64,000 bases of DNA from Berghia stephanieae (Eukaryota; Mollusca; Gastropoda; Nudibranchia; Aeolidiidae): assembly GCA_034508935.3 (NCBI GenBank), contig CM067445.1:20886723-20950722 (forward strand), in the 5' to 3' direction. Below the pieces are notes generated by a model. The model had not been told where the DNA came from. It made no database searches and saw only the letters and a list, made by a program, of their open reading frames with translations. The translations under genes were made by a program, and so were the position numbers. Below are positions 1-11,789 of this stretch, one piece after another (the first letter of the stretch is position 1; every line of letters begins with the position of its first letter).

Positions 1-442
1 AAAAATTGGCCAGAAAATTTGTCCAGCAAATATTGATCTAATTGGTCGAGTGGTTATGGAATTGCACTGTGACCCGGAAAGTCCTAGGTTCGAACCCCTC
101 TTCAGGCAATTTTTTTCCTTGGGCAAGATTATTAACTCCACATTTTCTCACTTGGATAACAGGGGGTGATTCCTATTGACATCAGACATCTTTTTGATGA
201 ATTATCTATATTCCTTCATGGAATGCCTAGACGACGACACCTTATGACGTCTTGGTTGAGGGACATATTAAATTATTAATCAATCTTGGCAAAACACCCC
301 CAAACCTGAGACCTCGCGAAGTCAATGTTTGAAAGTTTTTGCCAAGTTGAGGGTCATTTAAATCGATCGATATTAATTTTGTTGGACGAATGATCTGGTC
401 AAATTTTTTAATACGCTTCTTTTCAGAGTATGGCAGGAAACT
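1..442. mobile_element. Palindromic MITE family M2, split by SINE B
   Basis: Left arm 1-44 (TTGGCCAGAAAATTTGTCC, CAAATATTGATC) and right arm 290-442 (CTTGGCAAAAC, AATCGATCGATATT, GGACGAATGATCTGGTCAAA, CAGAGTATGGCAGG). The SINE separates the arms. Confidence 0.75.
45..289 (+). mobile_element. SINE family B inserted in a palindromic MITE
   Basis: tRNA-like head (GAGTGGTTATGGAATTGCAC, B box GGTTCGAACCC), then CTTGGGCAAGATTATTAACT and GACATCAGACATCTTTTTGA. The 33.8-kb copy has the same order. Palindrome arms flank it on both sides. Confidence 0.78.
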
Positions 443-674
443 GGTTAATGCATTGATTGATTAACGTTTACGGGTGACAGAACCTTCGTGCTCAAAAGTT
501 TTGAGAAAAAAAGTGTATACGTACAGGTTACCAGCATATAATTTTATACAGATACTTATTCATACCTGGGTTGTGTGCGTTAAATGTGTTGAGTTCCTTA
601 CTGAAAGTCAATAATGTCAATGCCACCCGCCTCGTCGCCAACCAACTCCATGTCTTTTGACTTTGTCATTGACT

Positions 675-972
675 TTGTGGTCTAGTGGTACGACATTCGC
701 CTTCGGATCGGAAGGTCTTGGAGTCGAACCTCGCTCGGCGAATAGTTGAGTCCTTGGAAAAGGCTCTTTACTCACATTCTCTCACCGTATTCAGGTGTAA
801 AATGAATACCTGGTCGTTAACAGAATTGTCTCTGTCCGAAAAAAAAATGTAACATCGCCGAACAGGCGTCATGTCTCGTCCTACATGTTTAGTGTTGCTG
901 TTGGCCTGGACCCCTTGTAAACCGCATTGAGCAAGTTTAGTGGATATTGCGCTATATTAAAGCTCAATAAAA
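675..972 (+). mobile_element. SINE family A, full length
   Basis: tRNA-like head with A box (TGGTCTAGTGG) and B box region (GGAGTCGAACC), a body containing GTTGAGTCCTTGGAAAAGGC, and the shared 3' end GAGCA.GTTTAGTGGATATTGCGCTATA. This is the window's commonest repeat. Confidence 0.85.
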
Positions 973-1658
973 ATGTCAGCGTACGAAATCAACCATGTTA
1001 AGATGCATGTAATTGTGATACATCATAACCTCCTTGATACGTCCATGAGTAACGCATGCTGACCCTTGTAAATATCGATTGTAAATAACACATTCCAAAT
1101 TAATAATTCAAATCTTGAGGGATTGGCACAGCAGGATACAAAAAGGAGAGATGAGAAAAATAAAATTATAAAAAAGATAAGTGCCCGCCATTTCCAAACG
1201 TTATCCCAAAGTCATATTTTATTCCGCGTTATGTTATAGAATGAACGTAGACCATAGCAATCAGAGGGGGCCATTAACGTAGACACATCCACTTTCTTGA
1301 ACATTATCTTTATGAGAAATACATATTGATATGCAAATTTTTTCATTAACATCCGCGTCCGTGATGTTGGTTTCTCTCGCCATTACGATTAGAATCAACA
1401 TAATGTATTGTCATATTTGTTTTCCCTTCACTTTTTATGATGATCGTGATCGTTTTAAAAATGTTTACACGTTTAACCACGTTTATAATTTATTGTGCGT
1501 GGCAAAAATTACGGTTCTATCCGTTAAAGCGATGAACTCGGTCGTCTTTACGAATTTTGATCGGTTTATTCACATTTGTGATATTTTGTTAACTATTAGA
1601 ATTAAAACAGTGTCTCGAATCTTTGTTCGATGTTTTCACGCACTTGATTGGTTTGAAA

Positions 1659-1660
<2 letters not shown>

Positions 1661-1708
<48 letters not shown>
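1661..1708. repeat. (TA)n microsatellite
   Basis: About 23 TA units, just upstream of the disordered-protein gene. Confidence 0.95.
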
Positions 1709-1709
<1 letters not shown>

Positions 1710-1963
1710 CAATTTAATAGATTATATTTGAAAATATACCAAATTGAGTTTGCCATTTAATTTGTAGTAATTCATTCTTTTTCGTTCTATTCATTTCAGA
1801 ACACCTAATTAAGTTTTCAAGAAATGTTGACAAGTAGAAAAGAAATCAAGTTGAAGCCACAGACAATTAAGGAGGTGTCTAATCAACAATACAGGATTTG
1901 ACAATATCAACAAATATTTCTTCTAATATTCACTCAATATCGTAACATAATTACATCTCAGCG

Positions 1964-3388
1964 ATGGCTAATAGACATTTCACAACATTTTCAACTCATC
2001 ACAAAACAACATCCAGTAGACAAGCAAATCTTAATTCCAAAGGGATGGAGCAAAGGAGAAAAATTTCAACTGTCCCTGAAATGTCTCCTGAGGCACGGCG
2101 CGCAACCTTATTAGCGAGAGAAGACAGCAAATTTAATAACAAAAATAACTCAAGGAAAAAATCTGACGCCTCCTCGCCAACTGCAGACTTTGGGATCAAT
2201 ACAGATGACAATTCCGATTTCATAGACCCAAATAACAATTCAGTGACAAGCACTCGTAGTAAAAAAGATTATCAAGATTCAAAAAGAATCCCCAACTATA
2301 ACTCCAAACCTCCACAAATTTCAACTCGAAATGCAACGCTTACAAACCCCAAACAGTCTTCTTCCTCAACATCTCGTCCTCCCCGGGCTCCAAAAACGGG
2401 CACGGCGAGATCGAGAAGCACACTCTCCCAAAACGAGCCTCCGTTTTCCATGAGTGACAACAACGAACTTTCTTCTCACTTCGGCACAAATACGACGAGC
2501 AATGCAAGTGTCTATACCAGTAAGTCTAGTGGTAATAATAACATCTCTGGCAATAATGTAAATTATAATAGACTCAATAATAACAACTTTGTTGATGTGA
2601 ACACAGCAGATGACGACGATAACGATAGCGCTCTCCCGAATGACGAAAGCTTCGAGGATGAAGAGGATGACACAACTTTCAATAAAAACAGTTTCGTTTT
2701 GGCTTTAGATAAAGCCCTGGAAAAGAGTTACGTTAGTAGGTTGAAAGGAGACATTACAGACACTGCTCGGGTTTCCAAACCTGGAACTGTCCGAGCTCTT
2801 AACGGTGGTCGTTTGACGAACGCACAGGAAGTAGTCGTCAATGTTTGTCACAACGACGATACCGAACTCGTCTTCCACGACGACGATGATGAAAGTATTG
2901 ACACGGCTAAGGCAATTTCAGAAATCAGAGTCAATATCTGGATGGAGTACAATTCCAGATTTCCACCGGACAACACTTTACATGATTTCGAGCCAAGCAA
3001 TGTTACAAATGACCTCGTTGTCGAAAATGAGGGAAAAAAGAGGAGAGATTCATCTTCGGAAATTGCAAGGCAAATTAGGCAACCCAGTGCTTCTGTAGCC
3101 AGCAGATCTCGTGAAAGATCTGCACTCGTTAGTGACAGGACAGGTAGAAAAATGACCAGTAGCAGTGTTAGTCGTGGGAGTGTTAAAGGCAGTGGCACAA
3201 ACACCGCCACAAATAGCCCATCTAGTTTGGACAAGCCAAAATCAAACTATAACAATTTGAGAGTCCGTAGCATCCCACCGTCACCAGCGACATCTCGTAA
3301 GAGTTCAGCGACATCGAGTCGTGGAAAAGTAAACAGTACAAACTCTTCCAACCCGAAACCATCCACTCCTCTGAGAACGAGGAGGTAG
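1964..3388 (+). CDS. Uncharacterised Ser/Asn-rich disordered protein
   Basis: A 474-residue frame with a good Kozak context (CAGCGATGGC) and a plausible splice acceptor upstream (TTCATTTCAG at about 1790-1799), so the gene may have a 5' UTR exon. The protein is almost all low-complexity: Ser, Asn, Thr and Arg rich, with an acidic stretch (DDDDNDSALPNDESFEDEED), a more ordered-looking patch around DTAKAISEIRVNIWMEYNSR, and a basic Ser/Pro-rich end (RSIPPSPATSRKSS to TPLRTRR). No signal peptide, membrane segment or family motif is visible. Codons are mixed and the reading is not one repeat unit, which argues for real coding. A basic Ser/Pro-rich tail would suit a cytoskeleton-binding or phospho-regulated protein, but I do not recognise it. 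AATAAA at about 3723 could be its poly(A) signal, inside or next to the following MITE. Confidence 0.6.
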   Translation: MANRHFTTFSTHHKTTSSRQANLNSKGMEQRRKISTVPEMSPEARRATLLAREDSKFNNKNNSRKKSDASSPTADFGINTDDNSDFIDPNNNSVTSTRSKKDYQDSKRIPNYNSKPPQISTRNATLTNPKQSSSSTSRPPRAPKTGTARSRSTLSQNEPPFSMSDNNELSSHFGTNTTSNASVYTSKSSGNNNISGNNVNYNRLNNNNFVDVNTADDDDNDSALPNDESFEDEEDDTTFNKNSFVLALDKALEKSYVSRLKGDITDTARVSKPGTVRALNGGRLTNAQEVVVNVCHNDDTELVFHDDDDESIDTAKAISEIRVNIWMEYNSRFPPDNTLHDFEPSNVTNDLVVENEGKKRRDSSSEIARQIRQPSASVASRSRERSALVSDRTGRKMTSSSVSRGSVKGSGTNTATNSPSSLDKPKSNYNNLRVRSIPPSPATSRKSSATSSRGKVNSTNSSNPKPSTPLRTRR

Positions 3389-3467
3389 AAATACATTTTT
3401 ACAATGTGTTCTATAATTTATGAAAAAAATGACTATCTTTCCCGTCTTCACACAGCGATCACAATGT

Positions 3468-3714
3468 TGCCGTACTCTGGAAAAACCCTTATTTGAAAAT
3501 TTGGCCAGAAAACTCGTCCTTCAAATATCCATCAATTTAAATGACTCTCACCTTGGCAAAAAATTCTCAAACCTGCTACTTCGCGAAGTCCCAGGTTTGA
3601 GAGTTTTTGCCAAGATGAGAGTCATTTAAATCGATCGATATTTGGACGAGTTTTCTGGCCAAATTTTTAAATATGGTTTTTTTTCCAGGGTACGGCAGAA
3701 TGGAAACAGTGCAA
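3468..3714. mobile_element. Palindromic MITE family M2, best copy
   Basis: Nearly self-complementary over about 245 bp. Ends are TTGCCGTACTCTGGAAAAAC and TTCCAGGGTACGGCAG; the arms carry GGCCAGAAAACTCGTCCTTC against GGACGAGTTTTCTGGCC; the centre is CTTCGCGAAGTCC. Confidence 0.85.
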
Positions 3715-5904
3715 GAGACGAAAATAAATGACACTCTGTATTTGCGCAGGTAAACGATGTTAAATCATCGAAACAATGAGTCTTTCACATTCCACAAGCA
3801 GGGAACATTGACAAAAATTTCGATTGCATACGGTGTAATCTGTCAGTTTGTCACCGATTTTGAAGGAGATCTTTTCCAATAAGCCAATCAACTTTGAGTA
3901 AAAATATCTGAAAACAAGTTTTAAAAGAACACAAGATATATAGATACACCAGGTAAAGGTACCTAAAGGTCTGAGAGCCTAATAACGATAAAAGATAAAT
4001 GATAATTTAGGTGGCAATTATGTTAGACTGTCTAATATTTAAAAAAAATTTCTTGGGTTTCGCGAATACATTTTGTTTTTAAAGAATTTAAGACTAGAAC
4101 TTTGTAAATTGGTAAAACATTTTACCAAGATAAACATGAAATTGAATTTCTTCCGACTTAGATGGAATTTAAAAAATAAAATTTTCGTCATGGATTATGT
4201 AGGGTGGATAACATAATACCTCAAATAAACAGTCTGTTTGGTGGTTGCTTTCATCATAGATTCAGGTGATTTTATTCCTAATTAAAAACGTTGCTTTTAA
4301 AAGTTTTATTGTTATTTTTAAAATTAAAAATTAGACTACACTGTCGTGGACAAATGTTAAAATTCTCATTTATTTTCCTTTGCTATTCTCCACAATATGT
4401 GAACAACAGTGAGATATTTATGGATGTCACATATGCACTTTACTGCTAAGTAAGTAATACTTGTTCTTGTCTTCCTGTTTACTCAATAGTGAGATGAAAA
4501 CCGGGTGCCATGTAAGATTTGACGGAAATTACTCTAATGCATTAAAAAACACACCAAAGAACAAAACAAAAAAACAAAACAAAAAGAAAAACCGTCCTAT
4601 CCAGATGGTATCAGTAATTCTACTTTATACAAACACTTGAGTAATATCTGCAGCTATAAGTCTACTTTCTTTTCATTAAGTGATGAGAAAAGCAACAGCT
4701 ATTTTACACACAGTGACTGAGCAGATTTTGTAAATGATCATTACGTAATATTAAAAAAATAATCTGTGATAATTCATTACTTGTTATTACGCAATTATGT
4801 CGTTACAGTTGTTTCAAGAGCTATTATTGTTAAGGACTACACACATGATGGTGCTGATTGTTAAATCGAGTTATTGTTATTGTTAAAAAATTGTTGAATG
4901 CCAGTATGTATGAAAATATCAAACATGAACAGAATCGGTCTAATATATCTAGACCCATACTTAGTGATTTATTTAAAAATCAGTGTTACTTCTTATCGTT
5001 ATTTTAATGAAGTAAATGAGAGAATACGGCGTTTATATCTATATATCACTTTTCCTGTCAATGTTTAGCTCAAAGTGTCTAAAAAGTATCATTAAAAAGA
5101 ATAATTATATGTTAAAACGGCGAGTCACAATATGAATGAGATTTTGAAATTTCTATAAGACTAATATTTTAAAAAATATTAATGTTTTAGATGTTACACC
5201 CATTTCAAACATGATAAATTAATATAAGGAAATGTTAAACTTCTAAAAACAACCACAATCAAACTGGTTGCTGACATTTCATTAACTCACTCAATCCTAG
5301 ATATTTTTGCTACTTTTCAAAATAAGAAAAAATGTATTTAAAATGAGCATTTAAATAGATAGTTTTATTCAACTACCATTAACATGTAAAAATTAAGAAC
5401 ATTAGCTTTGATACTACGCCTATAATTTATCTCAGAAAAATGTAATAAATAGGCATGGGGTGGAAGTAACCCCGGGTATACTACGGATATAGGCGTTGTT
5501 AGGGTTGAGTGAGTTAAAACGGTTCGTTCTGATGTCGGGTTTAAGTAAAATCAAACCAGTCTGATAAGGGTTAGATAATTTAAAGTTCTTTTCAAATCTA
5601 TTCCAGACAAAATTCATCGTTAAATAAACATGAACTGGTGCTTAAACGAAAACGACTGGATCTTGTTTTGAATGACTGATTTTGGGTGTCACAGTCATCC
5701 CCTCCCAACCCCCCCCCCCCCCCCCACTCCCCCCAGATTCTTCTAAATATCTATCACTAAATGATAGAATGATTCCGTCCAATGTATCATATTATTGACC
5801 TTTTCTATTGCTATTTGTTATAAAGTTTGACAATCGGGTCTACATTGCCGTATTCTGATGAAACCATTTTTTTTCATTTTGATACGATTTAATATGTTCT
5901 GCTA
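3715..5904. other. Noncoding, no recognised feature
   Basis: AT-rich sequence with short A-tracts and a C run at 5710-5726. No coding frame, tRNA or repeat match within the window was seen. Confidence 0.5.
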
Positions 5905-6178
5905 GGTGGTCTAGTGGTGTGACACTCGCCTTCGGATCGGAAGGTCCTGGGTTCGAGCCTCGCTCGGCGCATAGTTGAGTCCTTGGAAAATACTCTTTAC
6001 TCACATTTATCACCGTACTCAAGTGTAAAATGAGTACCTCGCCGTTAACAGCGTTGTTTCTGTCCGAATAAGATTGTAATATCGCCTAACAGGCGTCATG
6101 TCTCGTCCTACATATTAAGTGTTGCTGTTGACCAAGGACCCCTTTGAGCACTTTTAGTGGATATTGCGCTATATGGTG
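5905..6178 (+). mobile_element. SINE family A, full length
   Basis: Head GGTGGTCTAGTGGTGTGACA and GGGTTCGAGCC B box; body and GGATATTGCGCTATA end as in other copies. It ends directly at a GT/GA microsatellite. Confidence 0.85.
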
Positions 6179-6185
6179 GAAGGTT

Positions 6186-6271
<86 letters not shown>
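6186..6271. repeat. (GT)n then (GA)n microsatellite
   Basis: GT units followed by about 34 GA units with one GG interruption. Confidence 0.95.
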
Positions 6272-6276
<5 letters not shown>

Positions 6277-6350
6277 AATGGATTGAAGTTATTGTTATGC
6301 GCCTAGAGCTTTATTGTATAGAGGAGTGGGCGCAATATAAATACATTTCA
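6270..6350 (+). mobile_element. SINE-type 3' tail fragment
   Basis: TTATGCGCCTAGAGCTTTAT then GAGTGGGCGCAATATAAA resembles the tail at 59.4 kb. It follows the GA microsatellite. Confidence 0.45.
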
Positions 6351-6497
6351 TTATGAATTTCATTATTATATTATTATATAAAAACCTTAAAAGGTCAATT
6401 ATACTTCAAATATTAGTCGATGTAATCATATTGACCCTCAACTGTTCAAAAAGTGTCAAACCAGACACTTCATTGAAATAATCCAAAAAAGGTTTGT

Positions 6498-6685
6498 ACG
6501 AAACAAAGCATAAATAAAAATACAATGAATTTTTAAAATCAGTCTGCTTCGATTGAGGATCGAACCTCAGACTTCCTGATTACACGACCGTCGTGCACCG
6601 GTAATCAACTGGTCTAAGGTTCGATCCGTCTTAAAGGCAGGCTGATTTCTTTTCTTGTATCTATATTTAATTTATGCTTTGTTTG
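6498..6685. repeat. Foldback M6 carrying two inverted tRNA-like B boxes
   Basis: Left arm ACAAAGCATAAATAAAAATA, AATCAGTCTGCTTCGATTG, GGATCGAACCTCAGAC; right arm GTCTAAGGTTCGATCCGTCT, GCAGGCTGATTTCTTTT, TTTAATTTATGCTTTGT. Arms are about 80 nt with a centre near 6590. Confidence 0.75.
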
Positions 6686-7296
6686 GCACTGTTGCACAAA
6701 AACCCATTTTTCAGATATCTATAATACACAAGCGCCTGCTCCTGTATTTGTAACTTCTTTGGAGTGTCGAACGTTAGACGTTTTGACTATTTGAGGATCA
6801 ATCTACCCGACCAATGTTTGGAGTAAAACTGTTTTTTTTTAAATTTATCAAAATGAACGTAAAATGTGTTTTGTCAGATAACGGCGGGCCTTGTACGATT
6901 ACATCAGTGTAGAAATCATAAATTTTCATTATAGTCGTAGAGAATGTCTGGAACCACGTATTTTCTGCCTTTTTATTTATTTATCTATTTATTTTTTTTA
7001 TCCACCCATTTATTCATTTATCCATCAATTTATTTATCTATTTATGTTTATTTGTGAAACGAGTGTTTGAAATTGTAATTTGGACGTAAAAAATTATTAT
7101 TAAAAATGTTAGATTCCTTGAAGTTTTATTGGCAAAATGTTCCTTGGTTCTGGACATTCTTTATTATAGAACCATTGACTATTGCATAGCGTTTTATGTC
7201 TGTGCGTTGAGGATATCCATCATTTGTCATTGTCACTTCCAGTCAGTGGCGGTTCTAGCCAATTTACAGTAGTGGGGCAAAGATGATCCGGTCATA

Positions 7297-7306
7297 TTAT
7301 ATATAT

Positions 7307-7368
<62 letters not shown>

Positions 7369-7395
7369 TTAATTATAATTTTTTTTTTCACCTTT
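7297..7395. repeat. (TA)n and T-rich tract
   Basis: TA repeats interrupted once, then a long T run. Confidence 0.9.
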
Positions 7396-7794
7396 AAAAA
7401 AAAATATTTCAACCACAAATAATCACATTCACAATGAAATGACAATACCAGTAAATTTTAATTATTCCAAACGTAATTAAAAATTAATCACGAAAGAGAA
7501 TACAACTAAAATATAAAGCGACGAGACATAATGCGACAACACCTTGACAACAGAAGTCCATTTCATTCACTCGAAAAATTAAAGAGATGCTTTAATCCCT
7601 CAACGGCGAGATTAATATTTCTGTTACATTACTGGTTTTCAGTAGTATGTAGTAACCTTAAAGTTTTCATCGAGAAGCAACAACAGCGATATGACTCGAG
7701 TTTCATTCAGAGCTGAAATTGCATCATTTTTACTGCTGTCTTGGTGGTTAGAATGATTGTGCCGGTGGTGGTAGTGGTTGGAATAGTGGTAGCG

Positions 7795-8005
7795 GTGGTG
7801 GTGGTGGTGGAGGAGGAGGAGGAGGAGGAAGAAGACGAGGCGGTGAGGGAGGATGTAATTATGATAGTGGTTTTGGTGGTGCTGTTGGTGAGAATGATAG
7901 TTGTGGAGACGATAACGGAAATTGTATGATGATGTTGATATTGTTTTTATTGCTATTGTTGTACTTGTTGTTAATATGTTGTTGTTGTTGTTGTTGTTGT
8001 TGTTA

Positions 8006-8056
<51 letters not shown>
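7795..8056. repeat. GGT/GGA, GTT and GAT trinucleotide cluster
   Basis: Purine-rich GGT/GGA triplets at 7795-7835, (GTT)n at 7978-8004 and (GAT)n at 8006-8056. Frames here in several phases are repeat artefacts. Confidence 0.9.
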
Positions 8057-8057
<1 letters not shown>

Positions 8058-8389
8058 CAACGACGATGTCGTCGACAATGATGCTTACCACCTTACGATA
8101 TTACAAAGTTTATTTAATCTTAGGCTTTCGCCAATAATTCACACAATACAATTAAGACAAAAGAATGTTACCAAGCATTCGTTATACTATCACAATAACG
8201 ACCGTGTTATCTTTACTCCTTCCCCAACCAACCCCTAGCTTCCCGCCTCTTCATCGCGAACCATCTTATGTATGTATTAGCTTCAGGGCGGGCGAAGTAC
8301 GGAATCTGCCCACCCTTCCTTTAAACGTATTTATTTCCTCTATAACTTAGTTAGAATTCAACTCTCTCCTTACTCAGAAGAGTATTTCT

Positions 8390-9307
8390 CGTATACTAAT
8401 TCAATTGTTGAGAAAACCAAAATGGTGGTTGTATTTTATATATTTATTTAGTCGTGACTTTTGAATAAAAGTGTTTTATTTTATTAGAGGGAATACAATA
8501 GAAAATTACATTGTTTTGCAAAATTATTTAGTCTGGCAATAAAAATACAGCGGTAATTAGTTTAAGAATAATAATAAAAAAAAAGAACTAACAAATTAAT
8601 TTGTTAAAAAAACAAAAACAAAAAAACAAAAAAAAAAACAACAAAAAACAAAAAGAAAACAATTTAAATAAATGAGTTTTGAGAAGTACTAAAGAAAACG
8701 AGAAAAAAAAAAAGAAATAATTTAAATGGATAAACAAATATATAAAAACAACACAAATTAATACTAAATTGATATAATATTAGTAAGTTAATAAATTTAA
8801 CTCAATACTGGAACCTTCCCAAAGTCATTACATCAATGGTACCAGCACAAGTAAGGCAATAAATAAGAAAAAGTTCGTTTGCCAAAAGCTCTATTCAGTG
8901 TTCACTGGTTATTAAGGTGGGCTCATTTGAATTCGCCCGACCTAGTACTAGAGAGGCCAGACAGCAAAAATCGGAGTTAGTTCACCGTCAGGCGACGTGA
9001 CGATGAGATGACGATGTGGGCGGAGTGGAGTGGAGTGGTTGGGGGGGGGGGGGGGTGATAAAAAGAACAGGAGCGTATCCTGGTTTATGCATTACGGGGT
9101 GCATGGTGATTCGCAATCTATCAAAAATACACACAAATTGATTTCAGTATGAAGTATCAAGTTTAAGTAGTAACTTTTGAAATTATCTAATTTAAATTTG
9201 ATTATTTCGGACCTGGTAATACAGCTTATAACTTGAAAAAACAGGCTGGTATTTGCCCACCCTGCCCATTATTACCAGCCGTCCCTGCTTCCAGTGCCTA
9301 TATTATT
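8390..9307. other. A-rich noncoding DNA
   Basis: A-rich stretch 8570-8760, then GAGTGGAGTGGAGTGG and a G run at 9042-9055. Nothing coding was seen. Confidence 0.5.
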
Positions 9308-9660
9308 CTGCCGTACACTGAAAAACAACAAAACAATTTAAAAACTTTTGGCCATAAAACAGAAAACTCGTTTTATTCAAATAAAATCGATTAATCAGTT
9401 CCTTTCCCTACTCTGGTAGACTCGTATTGAATAATTGGCCTGAAAACTTTCTGGCCAAATATTTAAATATACATTTTCCAGAGTATGGCAATTAGGTGGT
9501 TAATACGACCCTCATCTTGGCAAAACGCTCAAATCTGGGAGTTCCCTGATCTTTGAGACATTTTGACAACCGAGGGCCAATTTAATTAATCGATATTAGA
9601 ACGTATTTTCCGGCCAAAATTTTTAAAGTGTATATTTTTCAGTGCACGCCAGTATTGTCT
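9308..9660. mobile_element. MITE M2, compound decayed copy
   Basis: TGCCGTACACTGAAAAACA, GGCCATAAAACAGAAAACTC, GAAAACTTTCTGGCCAAAT, TTTTCCAGAGTATGGCA, CTCATCTTGGCAAAACGCTC and TTCCGGCCAAAATTTTTAAA show two overlapping or nested M2 pieces. Confidence 0.7.
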
Positions 9661-10420
9661 TTCTCAAAATTGTATAACATCATCTTCTTATGCAATAATT
9701 GAAACTACTCGTTCAATCATATTTTTCATTCATTGATTACTTCAGTCATGATGTGAGCTTTCATCCATTTACTCATCCATTCAACTGAAATGAAATTTAT
9801 TTATGACGCAACCTGCTTTATTAAACTCGAATTCATGCAATAATTTAAGTGTTGAAGTTTATTTGCTTTTTCTAATATGAATTTACATTTATATATAATT
9901 CGGCATACTAGATCTATATTGTTTTAAAATTACAATTGAGTAGTCGTGTTAGCGCTATAAGACAAGACTCATGAAGTTGGGCGTAACCCAATGTCCGTGG
10001 AGTGAAATGGACCATGGAAGCTTTGACACGAGTCTTTTACCAAGTACTTTCCACCAAGGTTTAAAGATCCAGCCTCCCATTCACTGCTGAGTAGACATAA
10101 AGGTCAGAAAAAAACAAAAGGACTTAATTTGAGACCAATATAGGTCCCTATGCTCAGATGTTGAACGCTATGCCAAATACATAATATTGTTATTCATATA
10201 TTATGCTTATCGTGGCTGCCCATCTTTTACAATGAAAGCAAAAACTACAGTCAACTCCATTATTCAATAAAACACAAGAACGACTTAGAAAACATATAAC
10301 TTCAAATTCCAACTGTGCAAGCCACCATACGTCGTTGGACGTGCAAAAAATTGTGCAATATTTGGGAACATTCACGTGGCGTACAGAGTCGCTTCCGATT
10401 TAGACTCTTTAAAAAATGGA

Positions 10421-10667
10421 GCTTTTATATACCGTGATCAAAGCGCTTTACAAGGGGTCCTTGTCCAACTTAACATGTAGGACGGGACATAACGCTTGTT
10501 AGGCGATATTATAATTTTTTTTCGGACAGAGACAACGTTGTTAACGGCGAGAGAATGTGAGTAAAGAGCCTTTTCCAAGGACTCAACTATGCGCCGAGTG
10601 AGGATCTAACCCAGGACCTTCCGATTCGAAAGCGAGTGTCATACCACAAGACCACATAGCCGCACTC
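10421..10667 (-). mobile_element. SINE family A, antisense copy
   Basis: Reverse complement of the family: AAAGCGCTTTACAAGGGGTCC, ACATGTAGGACGGGACAT and CAAGGACTCAACTATGCGCC are all present, ending in a decayed tRNA-like head. Confidence 0.8.
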
Positions 10668-10764
10668 TTTATTTTTCTACTTGGCATAGACTTGATGCAT
10701 CCTGCATGATCTAGAAATTTAATCACATGACACGATTAAAAAGTAATTCTTCATCCTAGAGAAG

Positions 10765-10900
10765 GGGTTCCGATAATTCAGTTGATAGAGCAATTGCTTC
10801 ACACCCAAAGGGACCGAGATTGATCCCTGATGGAGTCGAGATTTTTTTCTTGCTCCCCCCCCCCCTTTCCAACTGGCACTGATTGGGTAACTGGATCTGC
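10765..10900 (+). mobile_element. SINE family C copy
   Basis: AATTCAGTTGATAGAGCAAT (A box), ACCGAGATTGATCCCTGATG (B box region), a C-rich run, then ACTGGATCTGCTGTTAGATT, shared with the 40.5-kb copy. Confidence 0.6.
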
Positions 10901-11216
10901 TGTTAGATTTAGACGTAACATTGCTACTATCCGTTTCACATTAGGAATCGGGATAAACTCTGGCTTTGTGGGAGACTGGAGGACTGCTTCCAATATGGAC
11001 GAAACTTTTGAGCTCACTAATGAAGTATTTCATGAGACACGCGCTTGATAATTTTGCGACTGCCATCGTTGAAAACGGTGTTAGAGCTGGACACGAGGAA
11101 GATTTGACGCTGTGACTATTGCTCCCTATTGTAGTTAGTGTTTGCACGTCCAAAACGTAACCCCCGTAAACTTGTGGTCTGACACTGACCAAACAATTAC
11201 CGTACGTCACAATATG

Positions 11217-11328
11217 AGGCGACGATCACCAAAAGAAAGTGAACGGTGAGTTGTATTAGATTGTATAACCGACGAGATCATTTGTTCTTTGAGCAGCATC
11301 AACTCACTTTCACTTTCTTTTAGCTGAA
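11217..11328. repeat. Imperfect foldback related to M5
   Basis: AAAAGAAAGTGAACGGTGAG on the left and CAACTCACTTTCACTTTCTT on the right are near inverted repeats. Confidence 0.5.
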
Positions 11329-11360
11329 GTCTCTTTGTATTGTTTAAACTTGATCTTCAA

Positions 11361-11662
11361 CTTGAGCATTTATGTAGCGCAATATCGACTAAACGTGCTC
11401 AAAGCGCTTTACGAGGATTCCTTAGTCGGCATCAAAATTTAACATTTAACATGTAGGACGAGATATGGCGATATTATATATATTTTTTTTACAGAGACAA
11501 CTTCATTACCTGCCAGGTACTCATTTTACACCTGACCTGGGTACGGTGAGAGAATGTGAGTAAAGAACCTTACCAACGGCTCAAATAATATACACTTCAA
11601 AGCGGGGCTTGAACCCTGGACCGAAGGCGAGTGTTATACCACAAGATCATATTATAGGCGCA
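11361..11662 (-). mobile_element. SINE family A, antisense copy
   Basis: Begins at the 3' end (GTAGCGCAATATCGACTAAA) and finishes in a head with B box complement GGGGCTTGAACCC. More diverged than other copies. Confidence 0.78.
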
Positions 11663-11789
11663 CATTAAAATATTTCGTTTGTACCAGCTATAAATTAACA
11701 AAGGCGACTGTAAAAAAATTGAACGCCAACGAAATGCAGTGATATTTTTAGTTTTACGTGGAACAAAGCAACAGAATGATTGGAAAAGT

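Noticed and set aside
675-760. Functional tRNA gene
   Set aside because: A and B boxes are present but the arms do not fold into a full cloverleaf and the SINE body follows; the same holds for the other tRNA-like heads.
1331-1717. 128-codon frame ending in Ile-Tyr repeats
   Set aside because: The end is a translated TA microsatellite; the rest has no family resemblance.
7639-8137. Frames rich in Ile, His, Val or Met near 7.7-8.1 kb
   Set aside because: Arise from GGT, GTT and GAT repeats on both strands.
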